From contig DJHM01000001.1 of the NCBI GenBank assembly GCA_002433075.1, positions 1 to 39,260 of the forward strand: a stretch of DNA of 39,260 bases. Reading direction: 5' to 3'. Source of the stretch: Latescibacteria bacterium UBA6620 (GTDB taxonomy: Bacteria > Latescibacterota > UBA2968). The position numbers were made by a program, and so were the translations under genes. Every line of letters starts with the position of its first letter. Within the stretch, counting starts at the first letter, position 1. The notes beneath the pieces were generated by a model. The model searched no databases. It had not been told where the DNA came from and saw only the letters and a list, made by a program, of their open reading frames with translations. Shown here piece after piece: positions 15,352 through 23,852 of the stretch.

Positions 15352-17265
15352 ATGGAACCCGTCCGCATCGTCCCTGAAGCAGGCATCGACATTCCGTCGA
15401 GTGTCCGCGCATCTCTCGAGGAAGTCGTCTCGGACCTGGGCGCGAGAATCGAAAGCCTCTACGCCTCGCTCGACGATTCCAAAAGGCAGTGGCTGCCCGA
15501 CATCGAGATCTACCACAACGCAGTACGCGTCGCCCTCGATCAGCGCATCTTCCGTGAAGAGAGCGAGTTCGAAATCGCCGAAACGCTCGTCGCCCAGGGA
15601 AACGAACGAGCCGATCAGTTGCAATTGGGCTCGCCTCCGTGGGTCTCAGCCAGGGGACTCGTCGTACGTGGCTATCGGTCGAAGATCGACGGGTCGGTCC
15701 AACCCTACGGCCTGGTCGTGCCTGAATCCTTCAATCCCCGGTCGAACGAAAGGCTTCGCCTGGATGTATGGCACCACGGACGGAATCTGACCGGGACAGA
15801 ACTGAGATTCCTGAACGTACGACAGACGCAAATCGGCACGTTCGCGCCGGAGAATACGATCGTGCTACACACGTTCGGCCGTTTCAGCAATGCGATGAAG
15901 TACGCAGGCGAAGTCGACACCTTCGAGGCGCTCGAGCACGTGTCACGCTGCTACCCTGTCGACTCCGATCGTATCTCGATGCGTGGCTTCTCGATGGGCG
16001 GTGCCGCCACCTGGCATCTGACCGCACACCACCCGGATCGCTGGGTGGCCGCCACACCCGGCGCAGGGTTCGCTGAATCCGCCATCTATCAGAATCTGAT
16101 GGAGAAGGATCCGAAGCCCACTTGGTGGGAACAGAAGCTCTGGCGACTCTACGACGTTACCATCTGCGCGGGCAACCTCCGGCATACACCGACCCTTGCC
16201 TACAGCGGAGAGAACGATCCCCAGAAGCAGGCGGCCGACCTGATGTCCGAGTGTATGAAAGAAGAAGGTCTCGACCTGCCCCACATCATCGGTCCCGAGA
16301 CGGGACACGCCTACCATCCAGATGCAAAAGTCGAAATCGAAAAATGGCTCGGAAAAGTCGACGACGGGGGCCGCGAAAAACTGCCTCATCAGATCCGTTT
16401 CACGACCTACAGCCTGCGGTTCAACCGTTGCCACTGGATCCGCGTCGACGGCCTCGAACAACATTGGGAGCGAGCCCAGGTCGACGCCGACATCGACGGA
16501 CACACAGTTTCCATCGCAACCCGCAACGTCACCGCCCTGACGTTGACGATGTTGAACGATCTCTGTCCGTTCACCCTCGGATCTGTTCCGGAAGTGACGG
16601 TCGATGGTGATCGACTCTCAATCTCCGAAGTCACATCCGATGGCTGGAACATCGAGCTCACAAGGAATGGCCACGGTTGGACCACGACCCCACTCGATCG
16701 GACAACCCTTCGCAAACGTCACGCTCTCCAGGGTCCGATCGACGACTTCACCTTCGACAGCTTCGTGATGGTGACTCCAACCGGAAATCCGCTGTTCAAT
16801 GGGCAGGTGGCAGAGTGGATCGACGATCAACAGACGGATGCGGCCTACCAATGGGAGATGTTCTTTCGCGGTCGCCCGCGCGTGAAGGCAGATAAGGACG
16901 TCACGGAAGACGATATCCGGGATCACAATCTCCTTCTCTGGGGAGATCCTTCGAGCAATTGCATCTACAGGCGCATTGCCGATGACCTGCCGATCGTATG
17001 GAACGCCGAATCCATCACCTCAGGCGCAGCCACGCATACGACCGACCAGCACGTTCCCGTTTTCATCTACCCCAACCCACTGACCCCGAACCGATACGTC
17101 GTCGTCAACAGCGGCTTCACCTTCTCCGCCTACACTGCGGACAGCAACGCCTGCCAGACCCCGAAGCTTCCCGACTGGGCGGTCCGCGACATTACGGCAA
17201 TAGACCGACTGCCAGACGGTGTCGTCGATTGTGGGTTCTTCAACGAGCAGTGGGAGCTAAAATGA
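15352..17265 (+). CDS. Large serine esterase / alpha-beta hydrolase with C-terminal beta domain
   Basis: A 637-residue protein. Residues about 90-350 form an alpha/beta-hydrolase domain of the prolyl-oligopeptidase / esterase type: oxyanion region LDVWHHGRN (about 138-144), nucleophile elbow RGFSMGGAAT with S214, acid D289 in AYSGENDPQKQ, and His319 (or 322) in GPETGHAYHPD. About 90 N-terminal residues are helical and without a signal peptide. The C-terminal part (about 360-637) alternates short strands and includes LLLWGDPSSN and PNPLTPNRYVVVNSGFTF near the end, a layout seen in large intracellular esterase-like proteins of environmental bacteria. Its stop codon overlaps the ATG of PhyH 4, indicating coupling. 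It probably cleaves an acyl or carbohydrate ester; the substrate is unknown. Confidence 0.83.
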   Translation: MEPVRIVPEAGIDIPSSVRASLEEVVSDLGARIESLYASLDDSKRQWLPDIEIYHNAVRVALDQRIFREESEFEIAETLVAQGNERADQLQLGSPPWVSARGLVVRGYRSKIDGSVQPYGLVVPESFNPRSNERLRLDVWHHGRNLTGTELRFLNVRQTQIGTFAPENTIVLHTFGRFSNAMKYAGEVDTFEALEHVSRCYPVDSDRISMRGFSMGGAATWHLTAHHPDRWVAATPGAGFAESAIYQNLMEKDPKPTWWEQKLWRLYDVTICAGNLRHTPTLAYSGENDPQKQAADLMSECMKEEGLDLPHIIGPETGHAYHPDAKVEIEKWLGKVDDGGREKLPHQIRFTTYSLRFNRCHWIRVDGLEQHWERAQVDADIDGHTVSIATRNVTALTLTMLNDLCPFTLGSVPEVTVDGDRLSISEVTSDGWNIELTRNGHGWTTTPLDRTTLRKRHALQGPIDDFTFDSFVMVTPTGNPLFNGQVAEWIDDQQTDAAYQWEMFFRGRPRVKADKDVTEDDIRDHNLLLWGDPSSNCIYRRIADDLPIVWNAESITSGAATHTTDQHVPVFIYPNPLTPNRYVVVNSGFTFSAYTADSNACQTPKLPDWAVRDITAIDRLPDGVVDCGFFNEQWELK

Positions 17266-18023
17266 CAAATCGACCAGGACCGCTTTCACCCGACCAGATG
17301 GAGGCGTACGATCGCGATGGATTCGTCGTGGTCCAATCCGGATTCAGCGAGGACGAACTGAACGCCCTTAGCCTGGCGGCGGACGAACTGGCCGAACGGA
17401 TGGGACCGCTTACGCCCGACAATCCTCGCGCGCGGTCCGAGGTCGAGAAGGTCGGGGGTCGCATCATCCTCCGGAAGGTCGAACCCATCATCGACGTGGT
17501 TCCCGCTCTCGAGACCCTCGTCTACGATCCCAGGATGACCGGACCCCCAGCCCAGATCTTCGGTGAGGACGTCTTTCTCTTCGAGGACAAACTCAACTAC
17601 AAGCCCCCGCTTGTGGGGGAAAAGTATGACCTACACCAGGACTACGCCTACTGGCAGGACTTCACCGACCGTTTGATCACGGTCACTCTCCTGCTCGACG
17701 ATGCCACTCCCGAAAACGGCTGCCTGCGCTTCATTCCGGGAAGCCACAAGAACGGCCTGATCGCAAGAGAGAATGATCATCCGAGACTCATCACGGAACA
17801 GATCGACGACCCTTCGATCGCGGTCGATGCCCCGGGACAAGCCGGCGACTTGGTGGTGTTCAGTTGTTACACCGCACACCACTCGTTCGCGAACCGTACC
17901 GACAAGGGACGTCGTGCCGTCCTCTATACCTATAACCCGCTCTCCAATGGCGATACCTACGCGACCTACAAGGGTGCGCAGGCCGAGCAATGTCGCGCCT
18001 GGGAAGCCGCGCAGGACTCGTAG
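17262..18023 (+). CDS. Phytanoyl-CoA dioxygenase family protein (PhyH 4)
   Basis: A 253-residue PhyH oxygenase starting at an ATGA overlap with the esterase gene. Iron ligands are H125-Q-D127 in DLHQDYAYWQDF and H196 (or 197) in CYTAHHSFANRT, with R207/R208 in KGRRAVLYTY for 2-oxoglutarate. The FEDKLNYKPP segment and 'LLLDDATPENGCLRFIPGSHK' region are canonical for PhyH proteins of the ectoine-hydroxylase-like type. The frame is open upstream to 16998, but that overlaps the esterase in a different frame. The translational coupling suggests that esterase and oxygenase act on the same molecule in sequence. Confidence 0.94.
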   Translation: MTNRPGPLSPDQMEAYDRDGFVVVQSGFSEDELNALSLAADELAERMGPLTPDNPRARSEVEKVGGRIILRKVEPIIDVVPALETLVYDPRMTGPPAQIFGEDVFLFEDKLNYKPPLVGEKYDLHQDYAYWQDFTDRLITVTLLLDDATPENGCLRFIPGSHKNGLIARENDHPRLITEQIDDPSIAVDAPGQAGDLVVFSCYTAHHSFANRTDKGRRAVLYTYNPLSNGDTYATYKGAQAEQCRAWEAAQDS

Positions 18024-18081
18024 CGCAGAATAACTGACTCCCTTCTCCCTCCTCACTTCTGCCTTCACTGGAAAGACCACG

Positions 18082-19611
18082 ATGATGGAACTGGGCACGC
18101 AGCAGCCAAGAGGAACGCGAAGACTCATCTACGTCTCCGACCCCTCCAACACCACCTCCCGCCTCGGCGATCCCACGACGGAAGAAGACCTCCGGAACGT
18201 CGTCCGCAACTACGCACGCGGCAAGATCGACACCGCCGTCCAGGAGATCTTTGCCGAGTGTATGACGATGTTCTGGCGGAACGACATCTGTCCCTACGAC
18301 ATCCGTCCACATCATCAGCGAATGGTGCCGATGATGGACGCTGGAACGATGCCGGTCGAGATTTACATCGACGAGTGTCACAAGCAGGGCATGGAATTCC
18401 TCGCCGGATTCCGGATGAACGACCGTCACGGCCACCATCCAGAGTACTTCAAGATGTTGTGTGAGGAGAAGCCCGAGTGGGTGTTGCGGGAGTACAAGCC
18501 TTCGTGGCGAGGAGCCCCTCAGGAGAGTCACGAGTATGGTTGTTCGTTGAACTACGCCGTGGAAGGGGCACGTGAGTTTCTTTTGTCGATCATCGAGGCC
18601 GCCGTTTCGCGATTCGACCTCGACGGCGTCGAGCTCAACTACACGCGGCTCGTCGAGTGCTTCCCCAGGGATGAGGCCGCCGGGAGCAGCCCGATTATGA
18701 CCGACTTTATCCGTCGGGTTCGAGAGATTCTGGACGCGAAAGACGGTCGCAAGCTCATTCTCGGTGTTCGGGTTCCCCAGCAGCTGGCCGGTTGTCTGGC
18801 CTGGGGCCTCGACATCCCCACCTGGATGCGAAAGGGACTCATCGATTTCGTCGCCCCCGGCGATTTCGGGTTCACCGACTTCAACGAAAAGTGGGAAAAC
18901 TTCACGTCGATCGCCCGGGAAACCGACTGCCTGGTCTACCCCCAGACCCAGCCCAAAATCGGGATCGAGCTCAACCGGACGACGGTCATGTCCTACGCAC
19001 AGTATCGGGCCGCGCTGACCAACATCTACGCGGCCGGCGCCGATGGCTTCTCGGTGCAAAACCACTTCTTCCACTGGGGTCTGTTTAACGTCGGCACGGA
19101 ACCCGATGGAAAGGCGCCAGCCTATCCCCCCAACGTTGGCGGCTATCCCGAGCCGTTCGACGATATGGCGAAACTGACCGACCCCTCCGCGCTCGCAGAC
19201 GCTGAGCGACATTACACGTTCCTTCCTCTGTGGGGCGATCGCCAGGACGGACGCGGGATGAGCTACATCTACGAGAAGGAAGAAATTCGGCTGAATCGTT
19301 CGGAGGAGAAGCCGACCGGGAGCTTCCGATTCCGCGTTTACGAAGAGATGCCGAAGCGGAAGAGCGAAGGCTGCCGGCTGATCATTCAGGCGATCGGGCT
19401 CAATGTGACAGATCAGCTCGTCGCTTCGATCAACGGAATCGCAGCGGACGACATCGTGTGGGATTGCGAGTCAGATCCAGCGACCGGCACGATTCTGATC
19501 TCCGACCCGCCGTTCAAGAGGGGGGACAATGAACTGGGTCTTGGCCTGGTGGCGTGTGACACCAAGGATGGAGAGATCCTGGTTGAGCAGCTCGATTGCT
19601 ACGTTACATAA
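18082..19611 (+). CDS. GHL10-like TIM-barrel protein with C-terminal beta domain (copy B)
   Basis: A 509-residue paralogue of the protein at 11306: a GHL10-like barrel over roughly residues 1-390 and a beta-sandwich tail to the end. The signature loop is FDLDGVELNYTRLVECFP, with D181 and R189 kept but Asn186 where copy A and the family have Asp. LILGVRVPQQLAGC and IDFVAPGDFGFTD follow on later strands, and QNHFFHWGLFN near residue 330 is Trp/His-rich. Two ATGs (18082, 18085) are possible, with GGAAAG upstream. No signal peptide. It ends the block that began with copy A. The Asn change may mean altered or lost catalysis. Confidence 0.75.
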   Translation: MMELGTQQPRGTRRLIYVSDPSNTTSRLGDPTTEEDLRNVVRNYARGKIDTAVQEIFAECMTMFWRNDICPYDIRPHHQRMVPMMDAGTMPVEIYIDECHKQGMEFLAGFRMNDRHGHHPEYFKMLCEEKPEWVLREYKPSWRGAPQESHEYGCSLNYAVEGAREFLLSIIEAAVSRFDLDGVELNYTRLVECFPRDEAAGSSPIMTDFIRRVREILDAKDGRKLILGVRVPQQLAGCLAWGLDIPTWMRKGLIDFVAPGDFGFTDFNEKWENFTSIARETDCLVYPQTQPKIGIELNRTTVMSYAQYRAALTNIYAAGADGFSVQNHFFHWGLFNVGTEPDGKAPAYPPNVGGYPEPFDDMAKLTDPSALADAERHYTFLPLWGDRQDGRGMSYIYEKEEIRLNRSEEKPTGSFRFRVYEEMPKRKSEGCRLIIQAIGLNVTDQLVASINGIAADDIVWDCESDPATGTILISDPPFKRGDNELGLGLVACDTKDGEILVEQLDCYVT

Positions 19612-19634
19612 CCCTGCCACCGATGTAGATCTGT

Positions 19635-19662
19635 GTAGGGCCACGGCATGCCGTGGCCCTAC
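19635..19662. repeat. Perfect 28-bp palindrome
   Basis: GTAGGGCCACGGCA is followed directly by its exact reverse complement, lying between the GHL copy B gene and the SDR gene. A diverged relative is at 21533-21559. It may fold into a strong RNA hairpin, but the pattern (GTAGG...CCTAC ends) looks like a dispersed repeat family rather than a terminator; no T run follows. Confidence 0.85.
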
Positions 19663-19690
19663 CCGGTTGGGTTCCCTTACGAGGTAAACT

Positions 19691-20491
19691 GTGTCATCAA
19701 ACTGCAGTCGATACCAGGGAAAGACCGCGCTCATCACGGGCGGTGCTGCCGGCTTCGGCCGTGCGACAGTCCATCGCCTTGTCGATGAAGGGCTGGAAAC
19801 CGTGCTCATCGTCGATCGCGACCTGGAAGGCGCAACGGTTGAGTACGAAAAGGTGAAGCAAAGAGGTGGGAACGCCCACGTAATCGTCTGCGACGTATCC
19901 GACCCGGCTTCGGTCGCGAAAATGGGCGACGAGGCCGCGACGAAGACCGATCGGCTGGACGTGCTCGTGAACAGTGCCGGGATCGGTGGAGGTGGCGCGG
20001 GTCGTCTTGAGGGAGACTTCGAGTCGACGTGGGACGACGTGATGAACATCAACCTGAGAGGAACACTCCTGGCCGCCAAGGCAGTCTTGCCCCTGATGAA
20101 GGAGCACGGTGGCGCGATCGTGAACATCTCCTCGGACGGGGCTTTCCGCGGTCGCCCCGGCGCGCTCGTCTACGATGCCAGCAAGGCGGGCGTCGTCCAG
20201 GCTACGAAATCGATGGCGTGCGATCTTGTGAAATACGGTATCCGTGTCAACAACGTCGCGCCCGGGTGGGCGGCCACCGAATTCCACTTCGCGAAAGCGC
20301 CCGATTCGGAGGCGCGGAAGAAAGAGCTCCTTGAAATGGAGTCCGACACCTGCATTATGCGACGGTTGGCCCGGCCGGAAGAGATCGCCGCAGGCATCGC
20401 CTACCTCGCCAGCGACGACGCGTCTTTCGTCACAGGCACCACGTTGTTTATCGACGGTGGGAGGGTGGGTCTGGATACGCGTCGGACCTGA
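19691..20491 (+). CDS. Short-chain dehydrogenase/reductase (SDR)
   Basis: A 266-residue classical SDR oxidoreductase. Cofactor motif TGGAAGFG (16-23), NSAG at 94-97, catalytic S147/S148, Y161 and K165 in VYDASKAG, VNNVAPGW, and the C-terminal 'ASFVTGTTLFIDGG' are all present. VDRD at 41-44 after the second strand suggests NAD(H) preference. GTG 19691 is preceded by GAGGT. It probably oxidises a hydroxyl on a sugar-derived or acyl substrate. It stands alone on + strand, facing the convergent - strand decarboxylase-like gene. Confidence 0.93.
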   Translation: MSSNCSRYQGKTALITGGAAGFGRATVHRLVDEGLETVLIVDRDLEGATVEYEKVKQRGGNAHVIVCDVSDPASVAKMGDEAATKTDRLDVLVNSAGIGGGGAGRLEGDFESTWDDVMNINLRGTLLAAKAVLPLMKEHGGAIVNISSDGAFRGRPGALVYDASKAGVVQATKSMACDLVKYGIRVNNVAPGWAATEFHFAKAPDSEARKKELLEMESDTCIMRRLARPEEIAAGIAYLASDDASFVTGTTLFIDGGRVGLDTRRT

Positions 20492-20514
20492 TCACATACT
20501 ACCAAGACGGATTT

Positions 20515-20546
20515 GTCACCCCGGTATGCTTCCTGGCCGGGGTGAC
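20515..20546. terminator. Hairpin between convergent SDR and decarboxylase-like genes
   Basis: GTCACCCCGG 20515-20524 pairs perfectly with CCGGGGTGAC 20537-20546 over a 12-nt loop. It is flanked by ATTT on both sides, which fits a bidirectional terminator between two converging genes, although the T runs are short. Confidence 0.5.
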
Positions 20547-20688
20547 ATTTCCATCTCCATTAGGCTTCAGTGTGCTCTGTCTTCCTCAGTGTGCTCTTTG
20601 ATCTCAGCCTGCCTTGCCAAGTCCCGCCAGAGCTTTAGCGGCGGCGGAAGCAGCTTGCTGCGAAGGAAGGTGGCTGTCTTTGCCTTTC

Positions 20689-21516
20689 CTATCGCAGAAT
20701 CGTCTGGTCGCTCAGGTCTTTCGCTCCGATCGTCCTGACGACCGAACCACTGACGTATTTCCGAATCTCGAGATCCGCGAAGGTATTGATGATGTTGTAC
20801 TGCGTCGGCAAGTCTTCCCACCGCGCTCGATGCCATTCGATATACCCGTCGCCCGCGAACTGCTCCACGACTTTTCTGTGCCCCCCTGTGGCCGGCGTCA
20901 TCACGGCATAGCACACATCTTCCGTGCCCCAATCCTGCGTCTTCGGCATGTACTTGTAATGGAGCATTCCATCGACCAGTTTCCCGGAAGCGGGCGGCCC
21001 GTCATCGACTTTCTCCTTCAGATTTTCGACTCCCAGATCCATAAAGTTGAACCCTAGCCAGCTCGCCGACGCATAACCCCCACCCTGACAGAAGCGAGGC
21101 TCAGGAAGCTCGCAGTAGATCTTGGAGAATCCGATGTCCTCGCGCCCCGTAATGATCGGATCCGTAAGATTCTCCCAGAGCACCGTGAGAAACGGACCGT
21201 GAGCGGTGTCTTCTTTTCCCTTGAACGTCGCAGGAAACGTCAGCCCCAGCGTGTTGTAACCACGCCCCGCCAGCCACTCGATCTCCTTCATATAGGAAGC
21301 CGTAACCGTCACGATCGGGTCGTCCAGCTCGAACCCCTCCGGCAGCATCTGGCTCAGTTGATCGGGATTCGATTCGAACGAAACCGAAATCGACGTTGTC
21401 TTGGGGTTGTCCTCGCACTCGAACTTCCGACCCTCCGGTCCCTGGCGAGGCCCCAGGCTGGGTCCGAAGTGTGTCGGCATCCGATACATCATTCCTGGCT
21501 TAAACGTGTAGGCCAT
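20689..21516 (-). CDS. Acetoacetate-decarboxylase-family protein
   Basis: A 275-residue protein of the acetoacetate decarboxylase superfamily (PF06314). RMPTHFGPSLGPR near the N-terminus and RGYNTLGLTFPATF, VLWENLTDPIITGRE and DIGFSKIYCELPEPR are the recognisable blocks. K132 in GFSK occupies the Schiff-base lysine position. Known members are decarboxylases, but many relatives act as aldolase/dehydratases, so the reaction is open. ATG 21516 with AGGAAA upstream is preferred over GTG 21519. It is co-oriented with the MR/MLE gene upstream of it at 22692. The 57-nt spacer between them carries an imperfect palindrome. Confidence 0.82.
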   Translation of the reverse strand: MAYTFKPGMMYRMPTHFGPSLGPRQGPEGRKFECEDNPKTTSISVSFESNPDQLSQMLPEGFELDDPIVTVTASYMKEIEWLAGRGYNTLGLTFPATFKGKEDTAHGPFLTVLWENLTDPIITGREDIGFSKIYCELPEPRFCQGGGYASASWLGFNFMDLGVENLKEKVDDGPPASGKLVDGMLHYKYMPKTQDWGTEDVCYAVMTPATGGHRKVVEQFAGDGYIEWHRARWEDLPTQYNIINTFADLEIRKYVSGSVVRTIGAKDLSDQTILR

Positions 21517-21532
21517 CACATTTCCTTCCGTG

Positions 21533-21559
21533 GTAGGTCACAGCATACCGTGAGCCTAC
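21533..21559. repeat. Imperfect 27-bp palindrome related to 19635-19662
   Basis: The ends GTAGG and CCTAC and the core CAC.GCAT.CCGTG match the perfect palindrome at 19635-19662 with a few substitutions. It lies in the short spacer between the two - strand genes. Confidence 0.7.
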
Positions 21560-21576
21560 AAGTGTCTAATGCGAAC

Positions 21577-22692
21577 CTATTCCTTCACACGATACCTTTC
21601 AATCACATCCTCATCCAGTTCCACCCCCAGGCCGGGTCCATTCGGGACGCGAACCATTCCATCCTCCAGCTGCGGCAGGTTGCTCACCAGATCCCTCATC
21701 AGGGGAGACGGCGACCTCGAATACTCTACCAGATCTCCCGTCGGATGCGTCACAATCCACTGGAGGGATCCGGCCAGATTGATCCCCGTGCTGTAGCAAT
21801 GCGGGACCACCCGAATGCCCTTCCGGGTAGCCATTTCACCCACCCGGCGACAGACCGTCAAACCTCCACCGATCGCGACATCCGCCTGCAGAACGTGAAC
21901 CCCGCAGTCGACCAACGCCTCGAACGCGTGGTGGGTCGTTTCCATTTCTCCCGCCGCGATTGGGATCGACGAGCGGGAACACAGCTCCCGGTATCCCTTG
22001 AGATCGTCTTGACCCAGCGGCTCCTCGAGCCACCCAAGGTTGTAGGGTTCGAAAAGCTCGATCCGCTCCAGGCCGGTCTCCCAGTCCCACGCGCAACCGG
22101 CATCTACCATCAGTTCCCGATCGTCCCCAATCGCGTCCCGTGCCGCCTCGATGTGCGCAACATCCAGGTCCGGATCCTTGCCGAACGGCCCCCAGCCGAA
22201 TTTCGCTGCGGTCAGTCCCAGACCGACGGCCTCCACTGCTCGGGTGTGGGTTTCTTCCGGCGTATCCCCGAAAAGATGGCTCGCGTAGGCCCTGACCCTC
22301 TCCCGTCGGGCTCCGCCCCATAGGTCGTGGATCGATCGGCCTTCGGCTTTTCCCTTCAGATCCCAGAAGGCCAGATCCAACCCACTCATCGCGTGGATGG
22401 CGACACCTCGCCGTCCGTAGCGGTTGGTCCCGACATACATATGGTCCCACAGCGCCGTCACATCGTCCACCGTCCGCCCGACCACGACCTCTCGCAACCC
22501 GTGACGTCTTTCCGCAGATCTCGGCGCCTCGATAATGGCTTTGCAGACGTAGGACTGGCTGCTCACTTCCCCGATCCCCGTCAACCCCTCATCCGTCGCC
22601 ACCCGCACGATCAGCACATCCTGGGTCCCGTCCGCCGTCTCCGCGACCTCAGGAAGGCGCAGATGGATAGCTTCCACATCCGTAATCGTCAT
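21577..22692 (-). CDS. Enolase-superfamily (mandelate racemase/muconate lactonizing) enzyme
   Basis: A 371-residue MR/MLE enzyme: N-terminal alpha/beta capping domain (about 1-125) and a TIM barrel. Metal ligands D197 (LMVDAG), E223 or E224 (WLEEPL) and E249 (AAGEME) are present. K164 in TAAKFGWGPFG and H298 in VVPHCYST are candidate acid/base residues. This suggests an acid-sugar dehydratase or racemase; the exact specificity cannot be assigned. ATG 22692 with GAGGTGGG upstream is chosen. The frame is open to 22836, but those residues do not look like the family N-terminus. The gene is transcribed away from the creatininase gene, with 170 bp of shared upstream DNA. Confidence 0.88.
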   Translation of the reverse strand: MTITDVEAIHLRLPEVAETADGTQDVLIVRVATDEGLTGIGEVSSQSYVCKAIIEAPRSAERRHGLREVVVGRTVDDVTALWDHMYVGTNRYGRRGVAIHAMSGLDLAFWDLKGKAEGRSIHDLWGGARRERVRAYASHLFGDTPEETHTRAVEAVGLGLTAAKFGWGPFGKDPDLDVAHIEAARDAIGDDRELMVDAGCAWDWETGLERIELFEPYNLGWLEEPLGQDDLKGYRELCSRSSIPIAAGEMETTHHAFEALVDCGVHVLQADVAIGGGLTVCRRVGEMATRKGIRVVPHCYSTGINLAGSLQWIVTHPTGDLVEYSRSPSPLMRDLVSNLPQLEDGMVRVPNGPGLGVELDEDVIERYRVKE

Positions 22693-22862
22693 ACCCACCT
22701 CATCCAAAAGGACTGGCAGAGCCCCAGATTCGCCTTCACCTTGAGGGCCGGTTGCCGTCTCAACCACCTCCCTGCCGAATCCAGCCGTGAAGGAGGGTTC
22801 ACCCAGGGCTTCGGCGTGCACACCTTCTACAGTCAATCTTCAGGACGTCCAACAGGAGTTCA

Positions 22863-23729
22863 ATGATGCCTTCTGTCAGAGAGATCTACAAGTTCGACGA
22901 ACTCACGTGGCCCGAAGTCAACGAAGCTGTCGAGATGGGGAAGATCCCCATTCTCCCGACCGGGGCCGTCGAGCAGCACGGCCATCATCTCCCCCTCAAG
23001 GTCGACCATCTTTGCGCCAACGCCGTCGCCACCGAAGGCGCTCGTCTTGCGGCCGAACACAGCCTCGTGCTTCCCCCGGTCAGCTTCGGCTACGTCCACC
23101 ACGTGATGGACTTCCCCGGGTCCATGAACATTCACTTCGAACACTTTATCCAGTACGTCCTCGACATTCTGAAGAGCCTCGCCTACCACGGCTTCAAGAA
23201 GATGGTCATCGTCAACGGGCACGGATCCAACGGCCCCCTCGTCGAACTTGCTGCTCGCCGATTGATCGTCGAGACCGACGCCAGTTGCACCTTCTGCAGC
23301 TGGTGGCAACTCCTGACCGTCGATCCAGACTTCAAGGAAAAGTGGCGAGAGAGTGTCTTCCCGGGAGGCTGTTCACACGCTGGCGAACTCGAGACCTCGA
23401 TGCTTCTGCATCTCTCTCCGGAAAGCGTTCGGAAAGACAAGATCAAGAGCGAAATCGCGAAGACCAACAAAATGGGATCGAAATACATCTGGGGCGACCT
23501 GTTCGGGAAGAGCTCGATGGGACTCATCGAATGGACCAGCCAGTACTCCGACAGCGGAGTAATGGGGGAAGCGGAGAAAGCCACCGCCGAAAAGGGCAAG
23601 CTCGTCTTCGAGGAAGCGAGCAAGAACCTGGCCGAGTTCATTCACGAATATCACGCAAGGGAGATCGCGGATCGCACTCCGCACCAGGCTCAGACACCGA
23701 CCATTCCGTTGTCTTTCTCGACCGATTGA
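22863..23729 (+). CDS. Creatininase-family amidohydrolase
   Basis: A 288-residue member of the creatininase family (PF02633), which includes creatinine amidohydrolase, MftE and riboflavin-pathway ArfB. Metal-binding blocks are complete: PTGAVEQHGHHLPLKVDH (E37, H39, D48), VIVNGHGSNG (H120) and SHAGELETS (H172, E175). It likely hydrolyses a cyclic amide or formamide in the cytoplasm. ATG 22863 or 22866 is preceded by AGGAG. It is divergent from the MR/MLE gene; downstream lies an alcohol dehydrogenase. Creatininase homologues are often found scattered in sugar-acid catabolism loci of environmental bacteria, where their substrates are unknown. Confidence 0.93.
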   Translation: MMPSVREIYKFDELTWPEVNEAVEMGKIPILPTGAVEQHGHHLPLKVDHLCANAVATEGARLAAEHSLVLPPVSFGYVHHVMDFPGSMNIHFEHFIQYVLDILKSLAYHGFKKMVIVNGHGSNGPLVELAARRLIVETDASCTFCSWWQLLTVDPDFKEKWRESVFPGGCSHAGELETSMLLHLSPESVRKDKIKSEIAKTNKMGSKYIWGDLFGKSSMGLIEWTSQYSDSGVMGEAEKATAEKGKLVFEEASKNLAEFIHEYHAREIADRTPHQAQTPTIPLSFSTD

Positions 23730-23852
23730 TCGACGGGCGCCCAGTTTGCGTCAAGACTTGGTAAGACGGAGCCTCCCTTCACCTGCCAGCTTTCCATCGC
23801 CGCCTGGTCACCTTATTATGGGGTCCCACCGCATCCACAATGGAAGGCTGAC

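Noticed and set aside
17860..19212. Long - strand open frame (about 450 codons)
   Set aside because: Antisense to PhyH 4 and GHL copy B, which have clear family motifs; the - strand translation matches nothing recognisable.
22693..22836. 48-codon N-terminal extension of the - strand MR/MLE enzyme
   Set aside because: Residues do not resemble the family; ATG 22692 has a good ribosome-binding site and starts exactly at the usual first strand.
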